Notes: a model not told the origin generated them from the letters alone. Counted from the first letter of the stretch, positions 1 through 5,177 are shown. The stretch is 5,177 nucleotides of DNA from JAFGIT01 sp016929465 [NCBI: Candidatus Coatesbacteria bacterium] (GCA_016929465.1 JAFGIT010000260.1:1-5177), one strand, 5' to 3'. Made by a program: numbers and translations.

Positions 1-261
1 CAGAAGGAGCCGAACGCTTGGGGCTTATACGACATGCACGGCAACGTATGGGAATGGTGCTGGGATTTTTATTCTCCGGCCTATTACGGCGCGCAGCCCG
101 ATCCGGATTACAATCCAACGGGGCCGGACGAAGGCCCCCACCGAATCTATCGCGGCGGCAGCTGGGCCAGCTTCGCGGATGACTGCCGGTCGGCCCGGCG
201 CTACGATATCATGCCGCACAACTACTGCTATCGCCAGGGCTTCCGTGTCGTTAGAAGGTGA
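1..261 (+). CDS. SUMF1/FGE-sulfatase-fold protein, C-terminal fragment (5' end outside window)
   Basis: The reading frame is open from base 1 and ends in TGA at 259-261, giving the last 86 residues of a longer protein. Visible motifs are those of the C-terminal half of the SUMF1 (formylglycine-generating-enzyme-like, C-type-lectin-like) fold: NAWGLYDMHGNVWEWCWD, then RGGSW, CRSARR and the terminal GFRVVRR. In true sulfatase-activating enzymes a catalytic Cys pair follows the GGS motif. Here the third residue after GGS is Phe, so the pair appears absent and I do not predict formylglycine synthesis. Many bacterial members of this fold are secreted or binding proteins of unknown role. It is a tandem paralogue of the next plus-strand gene: about 42 of 55 residues match up to RGGSW, but only 8 of 24 in the stretch before GFRVV. 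The N-terminus, and therefore any signal peptide, cannot be seen. Confidence 0.9.
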   Translation, partial: QKEPNAWGLYDMHGNVWEWCWDFYSPAYYGAQPDPDYNPTGPDEGPHRIYRGGSWASFADDCRSARRYDIMPHNYCYRQGFRVVRR

Positions 262-437
262 TATTGGCGATCGGGGCATCTTTGGCATCCGATGACATCA
301 ACAATGGTTCCTTGATGGTGTTTGTGGGAATAGCTGTGCATTTCCTCAATTGCATGATAATTCTGCAGAGACATTGATGTGAGACCGCCCCGGGCTGGTT
401 CCCATAGATTGATCGAGGCAGGATCACCTTTGACCAA
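262..437. other. intergenic gap between the two SUMF1-fold genes
   Basis: No convincing gene, terminator or sigma70 promoter is visible in these 176 bases. There is a GGCATC direct repeat near 275-290 and a GATAAT hexamer at 356-361, but no acceptable -35 element at 16-18 bp upstream of it. Whether the two SUMF1 genes share a transcript cannot be decided from sequence. Confidence 0.5.
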
Positions 438-1676
438 ATGAACGGGAGTACTCAAGTGAGATATCCGACCACCGTCGCCGCTTTTCTTGTTCTTATCGCT
501 TCTAGCGCAATGTGCATTGCCTCACCGACAATCGAAATCTACACAGATGCGGGGTCTTACCAATCCGGCGATACGTTGGAATTAGCTCTCTCCGCTCAGA
601 ATGACGACCAGGCGATGTCAGTCGATGTGTATGTCGGCATCATTCTGACGGACGGCAAGATCTGGTCCACGCAATGGGATGGCTGGCGGCATTTGATTGA
701 GCCGTGGATTGCGGATATCTATGTTCCGGCCTGGTTCGAGATGGGTCGGACGCCCTATTGGACATTTGACCTCCCAAGCAGCGCGCCGCCGATAGAAGAT
801 GATGGTGACTACGCCTTCGCTGCACTCTTAACCTATACCGGCACATTCGATTGGGTTGCTAATGCGAGCCTCGCTCCCTTTTCTTACGCACACCAGTCCT
901 CGACCGAGATCACGATGGTCTCGATTCCGGCGGGGTCGTTCTCAATGGGCTCTCCCGACTATGAAGAGGGTAGATGGGACCAGGAGGGGCCACAGCGGAC
1001 GGTGAATATTTCGGCGTTCCTGATGTCAGAGACCGAGATAACGGAGAAGCAGTGGGAAGATGTCGTGGGCTGGAATCACTGCTACCACAAGCGTGGCGAC
1101 AACTATCCCGTCGAATATGTGACCTGGTATGACTGCCTGAGCTTCTGCAACAAGTTATCAGAAGCGGACGGCTACACGAATTGCTACACGATGACCGGCA
1201 TCGTTTACACCGGGAGTCACATCACCTCTGCAGATGTGACGTGGGATCAGGATGCAAATGGCTACCGGCTCCCAACCGAAGCTGAGTGGGAGTACGCATG
1301 CCGGGCCGGGACGACGACTCGGTTCTATACTGGCGATTCTGACGGGGACCTCGGCGGCGCGGGCTGGTATATGGACAACTCGGGTTCGCAGAAACACGAA
1401 GTTCGCCAGAAGGCGGCCAATGCATGGGGGCTCTATGACATGCACGGCAACGTCTATGAGTGGTGCTGGGACTGGTATTCGTTCGGATACTACGGAGATC
1501 GGCCAGATCCGGACAGCGATCCGACAGGGCCGGATAGTGGCACCCACCGGATTAGTCGCGGCGGCAGCTGGGACTACATTGCCAGGTATTGCCGCTCGGC
1601 CTGTCGCGTCAACCTCGCTCCGGACTCCCTATACTACGGGGTCCTGGGTTTCCGTGTTGTCAGGCAGATGAGTTAA
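438..1676 (+). CDS. secreted SUMF1/FGE-sulfatase-fold protein with N-terminal beta-rich domain
   Basis: A 412-residue protein. Residues 8-29 form a Sec signal peptide: Arg, then a hydrophobic core around AAFLVLIASSAMC, with likely cleavage near CIA-SP. The residues before Cys26 (SAM) do not make a good lipobox. Residues 31-150 are a beta-rich region containing YQSGDTLELALS and VDVYVGIILTDG, which looks like an immunoglobulin-type sandwich. The SUMF1 domain spans about 157-410, with MVSIPAGSFSMGS (160-172), GYRLPTEAEWEYACRAGT (275-292), LYDMHGNVYEWCWDWY (332-347), RGGSWDY (374-380) and GFRVV (404-408). The catalytic Cys pair of genuine FGEs is not recognisable after GGS, so I infer an extracellular binding or structural role rather than sulfatase maturation. 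The ATG at 438 is kept as the outer boundary. GTG at 456 has the better ribosome site and would give 406 residues with a tidier signal peptide. Confidence 0.9.
   Translation: MNGSTQVRYPTTVAAFLVLIASSAMCIASPTIEIYTDAGSYQSGDTLELALSAQNDDQAMSVDVYVGIILTDGKIWSTQWDGWRHLIEPWIADIYVPAWFEMGRTPYWTFDLPSSAPPIEDDGDYAFAALLTYTGTFDWVANASLAPFSYAHQSSTEITMVSIPAGSFSMGSPDYEEGRWDQEGPQRTVNISAFLMSETEITEKQWEDVVGWNHCYHKRGDNYPVEYVTWYDCLSFCNKLSEADGYTNCYTMTGIVYTGSHITSADVTWDQDANGYRLPTEAEWEYACRAGTTTRFYTGDSDGDLGGAGWYMDNSGSQKHEVRQKAANAWGLYDMHGNVYEWCWDWYSFGYYGDRPDPDSDPTGPDSGTHRISRGGSWDYIARYCRSACRVNLAPDSLYYGVLGFRVVRQMS
444..448 (+). promoter_or_regulatory. ribosome binding site favouring a GTG start at 456
   Basis: GGGAG lies 7 nt before an in-frame GTG at 456-458. 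The upstream ATG at 438 has only AGGA at 420-423, with a 14-nt spacing. The internal GTG may therefore be the true start of the secreted SUMF1 protein. This rests on spacing only. Confidence 0.4.
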
Positions 1677-1713
1677 GAAGCCTGCATCGAATGGGGGATC
1701 ATGCCGTAGTTCA

Positions 1714-1736
1714 GGGAGCGCTTGCCGCGCCTTCCC
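1714..1736. terminator. hairpin between convergent genes, possible terminator
   Basis: GGGAGCGC (1714-1721) pairs with GCGC (1727-1730) and TCCC (1733-1736) around a TTGCC loop, with a 2-nt CT bulge. It lies 38 nt after the SUMF1 stop and 22 nt after the hydrolase stop on the opposite strand, a natural place for a shared terminator. Neither strand has a T-tract after the stem, so it does not meet the usual intrinsic terminator pattern. Confidence 0.25.
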
Positions 1737-1757
1737 GACACGATCTGCGCCCGAGTT

Positions 1758-2954
1758 CTATCCCTTCTTCACCTTCCAGCTGTCGCCATCAGGCTCGATG
1801 CTGAAGAAACGCATCGCTCTGAAGCCTATCGGTTTGGAGTCTGTCGTCAGCATGAACATTCTGGTCTTCGGGAAGAAGATGTTCTCCTGTAGGTCACCCG
1901 TCTCGGTCTCGATGAAGACAGCAACAGGAATATCCTCGGCGACGGGGCCGCCGGTATTGCTTACCCGGAGCCTGATCTCATACTTGCCATCGTCGGTCTC
2001 CTTGACCTTGCTCGAGACATCGAATTTCGGGGCCCTTGCGCCAATCAACCAATAATTGATGAATTCCCCGACCTTGCCCCAGTACTCCGTTGGATAGGCG
2101 TCTTTGGCCTCGACATGCCCGGTCCCGGGGGCGATCCAGAGGTCCTTGGGGGCGCGCCCCGCGCGGTAGAGGCTTTGCGACATCTCCGCGGGACATAGCT
2201 GGTCATTCTCGTTTGCCAATATCAGGATCGGTGAAGGCGATATGTCGGCCACATGTTTGATAGGGTCATGCTGATCGGTGAGAATCTCGTCCTTCGGCAT
2301 TTTGTTCGCGAGCTCTGGCGCATAGTCCATGATGACTCGTGGGATCATTTCCGAAAACGATGTGAATGGGGAGTCCGAGATTATCGCATCAACAGATTCG
2401 CTTGTGGCCGCGACATTGATGCCGACCGCAGCCCCGACAGATACCCCGAAGATGATTATCCTGGAAGCAGCCTTCCCGTAGTTGTCCTTTGCGTGCTGCA
2501 CTGCCGCCGCGATGTCCTTCTCGATCCCGATGAATGATGGATTGCCCCCAGAGAGGCCGGTCCCGCGGTAATCGAATGTCAGGATGTTGCAGTCGAGGTC
2601 ATGTATGTGCCTCATCATGTCTAGCCAGGTGCCGATATTCCCCTCGGCTCCACGGCAGAAGACAGCGGTAATCTTCGATTGCCCGCTCGGGATGAACCAG
2701 CCGGAGAGCTGAATACCATCTTCGGTCTTTATAGCAGCGCCGGCAAAGTCCAGACCGATGTCCTTAGGTGATCTGGTTGGTGCGCCGATGTCGGACATCA
2801 TCGCCTCCGCAATCTTCTCGTCGAGATATGCCTCCCAGTCGATCGAATAGACGATGATGACAACTGCTATTATGACGGCCGCGATAGCGACTCCAGCAAT
2901 TAAGAGCGTCCCGGTGATTGGCTTTCGCTTACTATCTCTCACTGGTTCAGTCAC
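1758..2954 (-). CDS. membrane-anchored alpha/beta hydrolase, BEM46/YfhR-like, with C-terminal beta domain
   Basis: A 398-residue protein. Residues 14-37 are one hydrophobic helix after a basic N-terminus (KRK), predicting an anchor with the catalytic part outside the cytoplasm. Residues about 65-305 form an alpha/beta hydrolase: FDYRGTG (127-133), nucleophile elbow GVSVG with Ser172, candidate acid Asp251 in NENDQLCP, and candidate His280 in GTGHVEA. The order matches the BEM46/YfhR/ABHD13-like group, whose substrates are mostly unknown. The oxyanion-loop motif, usually HGNAGN, reads RGAEGN here (101-106). Residues about 308-398 are a beta-rich extension containing RLRVSNTGGPVAEDIPVAVF, resembling CARDB/Ig-like modules. 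The start is GTG at 2952-2954, inside the last codons of recR (8-bp overlap), with AGGAGG 10 nt upstream. This suggests translational coupling to recR, although no functional link to recombination is known to me. The substrate is not predictable. Confidence 0.9.
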   Translation of the reverse strand: MTEPVRDSKRKPITGTLLIAGVAIAAVIIAVVIIVYSIDWEAYLDEKIAEAMMSDIGAPTRSPKDIGLDFAGAAIKTEDGIQLSGWFIPSGQSKITAVFCRGAEGNIGTWLDMMRHIHDLDCNILTFDYRGTGLSGGNPSFIGIEKDIAAAVQHAKDNYGKAASRIIIFGVSVGAAVGINVAATSESVDAIISDSPFTSFSEMIPRVIMDYAPELANKMPKDEILTDQHDPIKHVADISPSPILILANENDQLCPAEMSQSLYRAGRAPKDLWIAPGTGHVEAKDAYPTEYWGKVGEFINYWLIGARAPKFDVSSKVKETDDGKYEIRLRVSNTGGPVAEDIPVAVFIETETGDLQENIFFPKTRMFMLTTDSKPIGFRAMRFFSIEPDGDSWKVKKG

Positions 2955-3555
2955 CTGAATTAATCCTCCTTCTCCCCTTTACTGCTCTTCCCAAGGTCAT
3001 CTCATCAACAAACTCCAGGGGCCCGCCCATCGGGACTCCGTAGGCGATGCGACTAACCGAAATGCCAGCCTCGGAGACAACTCGCGCAACGTAATTCGCC
3101 GTCGCCTCCCCCTCCACGTCAGTCCCGGTCGCGATGATTACCTCTTTGATGTCTCCGCCCTTGAGTCGCCTGATTAGATGCTCGATGGTGAGCTCCTCCG
3201 GCCCGATCCCCGCGAGCGGGGATATCTTGCCCAGCAGCACGTGATACAGACCCTTATACTCGCGCGACCTCTCGATCGCGGCAATGTCCTTTGCAGTTTC
3301 AACAACGCACAGGGTCGAAGGGTCCCGCGCATCGTCCGAACAAATCGCACAAAGGTCGCCGGATGACAGGTTGAAGCAATTCTCGCATCGCCGAATCTTC
3401 TCCCTGGCGGCCGCAATCGATTTGATCAGAAGGTCCGCCTGCTTCTCGGGGAGGTTGAGGAGGAACAGGGCAATCCTCTCCGCCCCTCGCCGGGATACTC
3501 CGGGGAACTTCGAGATCTGCGCCACGAGACTCGTGAACTGGCGGGGGTATCCCAT
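2947..3555 (-). CDS. recR: recombination mediator protein RecR
   Basis: A 202-residue protein, close to the E. coli length of 201. RecR acts in the cytoplasm with RecO (and RecF) to load RecA on SSB-coated gapped DNA. Domains in order: an N-terminal helix-hairpin-helix around FPGVSRRGAERIALFLL (17-33), a four-Cys zinc site at Cys57, Cys60, Cys69 and Cys72, and a Toprim domain from about 80 with VVE (84-86), LGKISPLAGIGPE (108-120) and ATGTDVEGEATANYVA (142-157). The C-terminal wheel-forming tail contains GVPMGGPLEFVDEMTLGRA. The Toprim segment reads ATGTDVEGEA where E. coli has ATNPTVEGEA, a modest variation. The ATG at 3553-3555 lies 4 bp after the ybaB stop without a clear Shine-Dalgarno of its own, so coupling to ybaB translation is likely. 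Identification is secure. Confidence 0.98.
   Translation of the reverse strand: MGYPRQFTSLVAQISKFPGVSRRGAERIALFLLNLPEKQADLLIKSIAAAREKIRRCENCFNLSSGDLCAICSDDARDPSTLCVVETAKDIAAIERSREYKGLYHVLLGKISPLAGIGPEELTIEHLIRRLKGGDIKEVIIATGTDVEGEATANYVARVVSEAGISVSRIAYGVPMGGPLEFVDEMTLGRAVKGRRRINSGD
2965..2970 (-). promoter_or_regulatory. strong Shine-Dalgarno for the hydrolase, inside recR
   Basis: The minus-strand sequence AGGAGG lies 10 nt before the GTG at 2954 and encodes part of the RecR C-terminal Arg run. It supports the GTG start and the overlap with recR. Confidence 0.7.
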
Positions 3556-3559
3556 CTTT

Positions 3560-3877
3560 TTATAGCTGGTTCATTATCTGTGGTGGGAGGCCCATTTGCT
3601 TAGCGAACTTCGACATCTCCTGGCTCATGAGGTCTTTTGACTTGCGGAGCGCATCATTGACCGCAGAGAGGACCAGGTCCTCCAACATCTCAACGTCGTC
3701 GGGATCAACGACCTGCTTTTCGAACGAGATCGAGACGATCTCTTGGGCGCCATTCGCAACCACGGTGACCATTCCGCCGCCGACAGTTACCTCCACCGTC
3801 TTCTGCCGAACGGCCTCCTGTGCCGCAGCCATCTTCTCCTTGACCTTCTGCATCTGCTTCAGCATGTTTAGGCTCAT
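3560..3877 (-). CDS. ybaB: YbaB/EbfC family nucleoid-associated protein
   Basis: A 105-residue protein; E. coli YbaB has 109. Family members are small dimeric DNA-binding proteins of the nucleoid, commonly encoded just before recR. Visible features: an amphipathic, charged N-terminal helix (MLKQMQKVKEKMAAAQEAV, 5-23), the beta segment with GGGMVTVVANG (33-43), the DPDDVEMLEDLVLSAVNDAL helix (58-77), and a Met-rich C-terminus with MGLPP (95-99). The start is ATG at 3875-3877, with AGGA (3886-3889) 8 nt upstream. It is the first gene of the three-gene operon. dnaX, its most frequent upstream neighbour in bacteria, is not immediately upstream. A repeat and an unrelated lower-GC gene are there instead. 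Confidence 0.96.
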   Translation of the reverse strand: MSLNMLKQMQKVKEKMAAAQEAVRQKTVEVTVGGGMVTVVANGAQEIVSISFEKQVVDPDDVEMLEDLVLSAVNDALRKSKDLMSQEMSKFAKQMGLPPQIMNQL

Positions 3878-3934
3878 GCGCTATATCCTCATTGGTTAGT
3901 CTTGATGTGGCTCGCAATGCGTGCTCGATACCGA

Positions 3935-3962
3935 ACCATAACACATTGCCCAAGGCGATCAA
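3935..3962 (-). promoter_or_regulatory. candidate sigma70-type promoter for the ybaB-recR-hydrolase operon
   Basis: On the minus strand, TTGATC (3957-3962) precedes TATGGT (3935-3940) by 16 nt. TGT directly before the -10 gives an extended -10 pattern. Matches are 4 of 6 for each hexamer. The element lies 57 nt before the ybaB ATG. It is plausible because no other gene separates ybaB from the repeat upstream, but it is unproven. Confidence 0.35.
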
Positions 3963-4035
3963 GGTCCGCGAGGGCCGGTAACGGGCTTTCCAGGTGATAT
4001 GGCCTGTGTCCATGACGGTATTCTTCATTCGGCTC

Positions 4036-4140
4036 TGTGTGCAGCCCCTTCAGGGCTGCGGGATGTGTTTTGGGCCCGATCCGTGGGTTTGGCTTGCGCC
4101 GGCACCCGCAGCTATTCACGTGGCACCCCTTTGGGGAGCG
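4036..4140 (+). repeat. three-hairpin intergenic repeat, copy A
   Basis: This roughly 105-bp element has three successive hairpins. The first is GCAGCCC (4041-4047) pairing with GGGCTGC (4053-4059) around CTTCA. The second is a weaker stem, 4081-4088 with 4104-4111, enclosing a nested GGC-TTGC-GCC. The third is CCCC-TTT-GGGG (4126-4136), extended by outer GC pairs across an A-A mismatch. Between the second and third is the shared block GCTATTCAC (4111-4119). The same hairpin order and shared block occur, inverted, in copy B at the window's right end. Copy A ends 10 bp beyond the stop of the minus-strand gene at 4151. No T-tract follows, so it is not a standard terminator. It resembles dispersed intergenic repeats I associate with Planctomycetota and related or candidate phyla. 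Confidence 0.75.
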
Positions 4141-4150
4141 TAATCCTAGG

Positions 4151-4987
4151 TCATTTCAACTCCATACTTCTGCCGTATTTGGATATGAACTCAACAATCT
4201 GTTTTCCATATTCTTTTCTATAATGGTCATAGAAGGCGAGCGTGTTTTCATATTTGAGCTCAGTTCCAGACGGAGCGGAGTAGGTGGCAAGGACATCGGG
4301 AAATACTGTCTCGTTTAGAATAAATGATACTGCATTCTTACTAGCGGGATCATATCCTTTTGTCAAAAACTTAAATGGCCAGGCGAGTACACGAGTGTCG
4401 AGCGTTTCACCGTTCTTCAAAGGAACAGCATAATTTACAATCGAGTGGGATAATATATTCTTCCCGATATAGATGCTCGACATCTTCTTTTCATAATCCC
4501 TAATTCTCTTCGCACAGTCAGGTGTCAAAATAACGCCGAGCCAATTCGCGCGTTCATACCAGATTGCTGCATCTGCAACTGCCGGCCCTAAGACGGTATT
4601 GCTGCCCGAATCCTCAATATATTGACCCAGGGAGACAGAACCCCTCAGTGGCATCTTCAAGGAGATGCTGGTGCAGAAGACTCTCGCTATACAATCTTCC
4701 ATCAAGGCGAGCAATGAAACGACAAGGTCCAGCTCACGCTGTCCCGCGAAATCCCACGTTAGGAGAATTGTGTCTCCGAATGTATATGTCTTGAGTTGCT
4801 CGGCGCCGCTCCACGCGTAGAAACCTCCCGGATTCTGCAATTCTGAGCCGAAGTCGTTGGCAATCCTCACTAGCCTATCTCGCACCTTTATGAACCTGTC
4901 ACAATCCGCGAGGTCCATATTGCGCGCGCCCAGAGCATCCAACATGACCACAATGCCATTCTTGGCCCTATCTTTGACGTTGGCCAT
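4151..4987 (-). CDS. unrecognised protein with probable divergent class III nucleotidyl-cyclase fold
   Basis: A 278-residue protein with no signal peptide or membrane helix, so probably cytoplasmic. I do not recognise a named family. The N-terminal 160 residues follow the class III cyclase layout. A hydrophobic strand ends in Asp17 (GIVVMLDALG), and a hairpin carries Asp72 (TYTFGDTILLTW); these are candidate metal ligands. LRGSVSLG (114-121) is the R-x-G-x-x-x-G-type strand, and VLGPAVADAA (132-141) matches the usual G-x-x-V-N-x-A-x-R stretch. There, Asn is replaced by Ala138 and Arg by Ile142 or Trp143, so substrate or activity may differ or be lost. Residues 160-278 are unassigned and end in an amphipathic helix. 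The ATG has AGAGAGGA (4991-4998) 3 nt upstream. GC is clearly lower than in the operon, and inverted repeats flank the gene, suggesting acquisition. Pycsar-type cyclases are one possible comparison, unverified. Confidence 0.75.
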   Translation of the reverse strand: MANVKDRAKNGIVVMLDALGARNMDLADCDRFIKVRDRLVRIANDFGSELQNPGGFYAWSGAEQLKTYTFGDTILLTWDFAGQRELDLVVSLLALMEDCIARVFCTSISLKMPLRGSVSLGQYIEDSGSNTVLGPAVADAAIWYERANWLGVILTPDCAKRIRDYEKKMSSIYIGKNILSHSIVNYAVPLKNGETLDTRVLAWPFKFLTKGYDPASKNAVSFILNETVFPDVLATYSAPSGTELKYENTLAFYDHYRKEYGKQIVEFISKYGRSMELK

Positions 4988-5080
4988 ACTTCCTCTCTCT
5001 TCCCATCATCAATATGGATCTATTCCGAATTCGTGCTTACGAGCTCATTGGTCAGCAAACTCAGCATGGTGCTCTTCCTT
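4988..5080. other. upstream region of the cyclase-like gene
   Basis: These 93 bp lie between the cyclase-like start codon and repeat B. They should hold the promoter of that gene unless transcription enters through the repeat, but I see no hexamer pair of acceptable quality on the minus strand. A 15-codon minus-strand ORF (5020-5067) with AGGAAG 6 nt upstream is present and is treated as a weak leader-peptide candidate in the findings. Confidence 0.4.
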
Positions 5081-5177
5081 CAATGCCCCAACGGGGCATC
5101 ATGTGAATAGCCGCAGGTGTCAACCTGCGGGATTAGGGCAAGGCAAGATTATTTCGGCCCTGAAGGGGCCGCACAAG
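5081..5177 (-). repeat. three-hairpin intergenic repeat, copy B (inverted relative to copy A, may run past the window)
   Basis: Perfect stems occur at 5083-5099 (ATGCCCC/GGGGCAT, loop AAC), 5111-5130 (CCGCAGGT/ACCTGCGG, loop GTCA) and 5155-5171 (CGGCCC/GGGCCG, loop TGAAG). Read on the minus strand, the element follows the same order as copy A: GTGCGGCCCCTTCAGGGC, the central stem, GGCTATTCAC, then the CCCC/GGGG stem. The stems are better paired here than in copy A. The two copies differ in stem sequence but keep the pairing, which points to selection on secondary structure or on a structure-recognising enzyme. Confidence 0.75.

Noticed and set aside
356-361. GATAAT as a -10 element for the secreted SUMF1 gene
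   Set aside because: No TTGACA-like hexamer lies 16-18 bp upstream and there is no extended -10 TG.
1158-1547. 129-residue minus-strand ORF opposite the SUMF1 domain
   Set aside because: It lies antisense to a clearly conserved coding region. Its composition (Arg, Pro and Val rich, low complexity) is a by-product of the high-GC plus-strand gene.
1252-1671. 139-residue plus-strand ORF overlapping the SUMF1 gene
   Set aside because: It is an out-of-frame shadow of the SUMF1 coding region with a Gly/Thr/Arg-biased composition and no recognisable motif.
3705-4028. 107-residue minus-strand ORF running from the ybaB upstream region into ybaB
   Set aside because: It overlaps the secure YbaB frame in another phase and its translation shows no domain. 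The start has no better ribosome site than ybaB.
4037-4318. plus-strand ORFs across repeat A and the end of the cyclase-like gene
   Set aside because: They read through the repeat hairpins and antisense to the conserved frame, with no ribosome site or motif.
3888-5055. CTCATTGGTTAG (3888-3899) and CTCATTGGTCAG (5044-5055), an 11-of-12 direct match that might be a target-site duplication
   Set aside because: The copies are not placed at equal positions outside the two repeats: one lies outside copy A, the other inside copy B. One match of this length is weak evidence of duplication.
4036-5177. CRISPR array
   Set aside because: There are only two copies of a long structured repeat, in opposite orientations and separated by a gene, with no short regularly spaced direct repeats.

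Overview
This window looks like chromosomal DNA from an uncultured or poorly described Gram-negative-type bacterium. The basis is Shine-Dalgarno-led genes, a Sec signal peptide on a secreted SUMF1-fold protein, a canonical ybaB-recR pair, and a bulky three-hairpin intergenic repeat. The repeat resembles dispersed repeats I associate with Planctomycetota and related or candidate phyla. I cannot place it to phylum from this sequence alone. Hand counts of sampled 60-base lines give about 55-73% GC in the ybaB-recR-hydrolase operon but only about 35-48% in the gene at 4151-4987.

Left part, plus strand (1-1676): the 3' end of one SUMF1/FGE-sulfatase-fold gene, then 176 bp without a convincing gene, then a complete secreted protein. 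That protein joins a beta-rich N-terminal domain to a second SUMF1 domain. The two SUMF1 C-termini are diverged tandem paralogues. Most of their differences lie in one short segment between the RGGSW and GFRVV motifs.

Middle, minus strand (3877 down to 1758): an operon running ybaB/ebfC, then recR, then a membrane-anchored alpha/beta hydrolase. ybaB and recR are 4 bp apart. recR and the hydrolase overlap by 8 bp, with a strong AGGAGG and a GTG start. The first two genes form the conserved nucleoid/recombination-repair pair. The hydrolase is an unusual third member. It meets the left-hand SUMF1 gene tail to tail across an 81-bp gap that holds a hairpin.

Right part (4036-5177): a lower-GC minus-strand gene (4151-4987) lies between two inverted copies of a roughly 100-bp, three-hairpin repeat. 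Its protein carries what I read as a strongly divergent class III nucleotidyl-cyclase fold. Both candidate metal-binding aspartates are present, but the usual transition-state Asn/Arg positions are changed. This repeat-bracketed unit sits where dnaX would normally precede ybaB-recR. It is the best candidate here for an undescribed system, either an orphan signalling or defence-type cyclase cassette or a repeat-associated insertion. No effector, transposase or reverse transcriptase is visible in the window.
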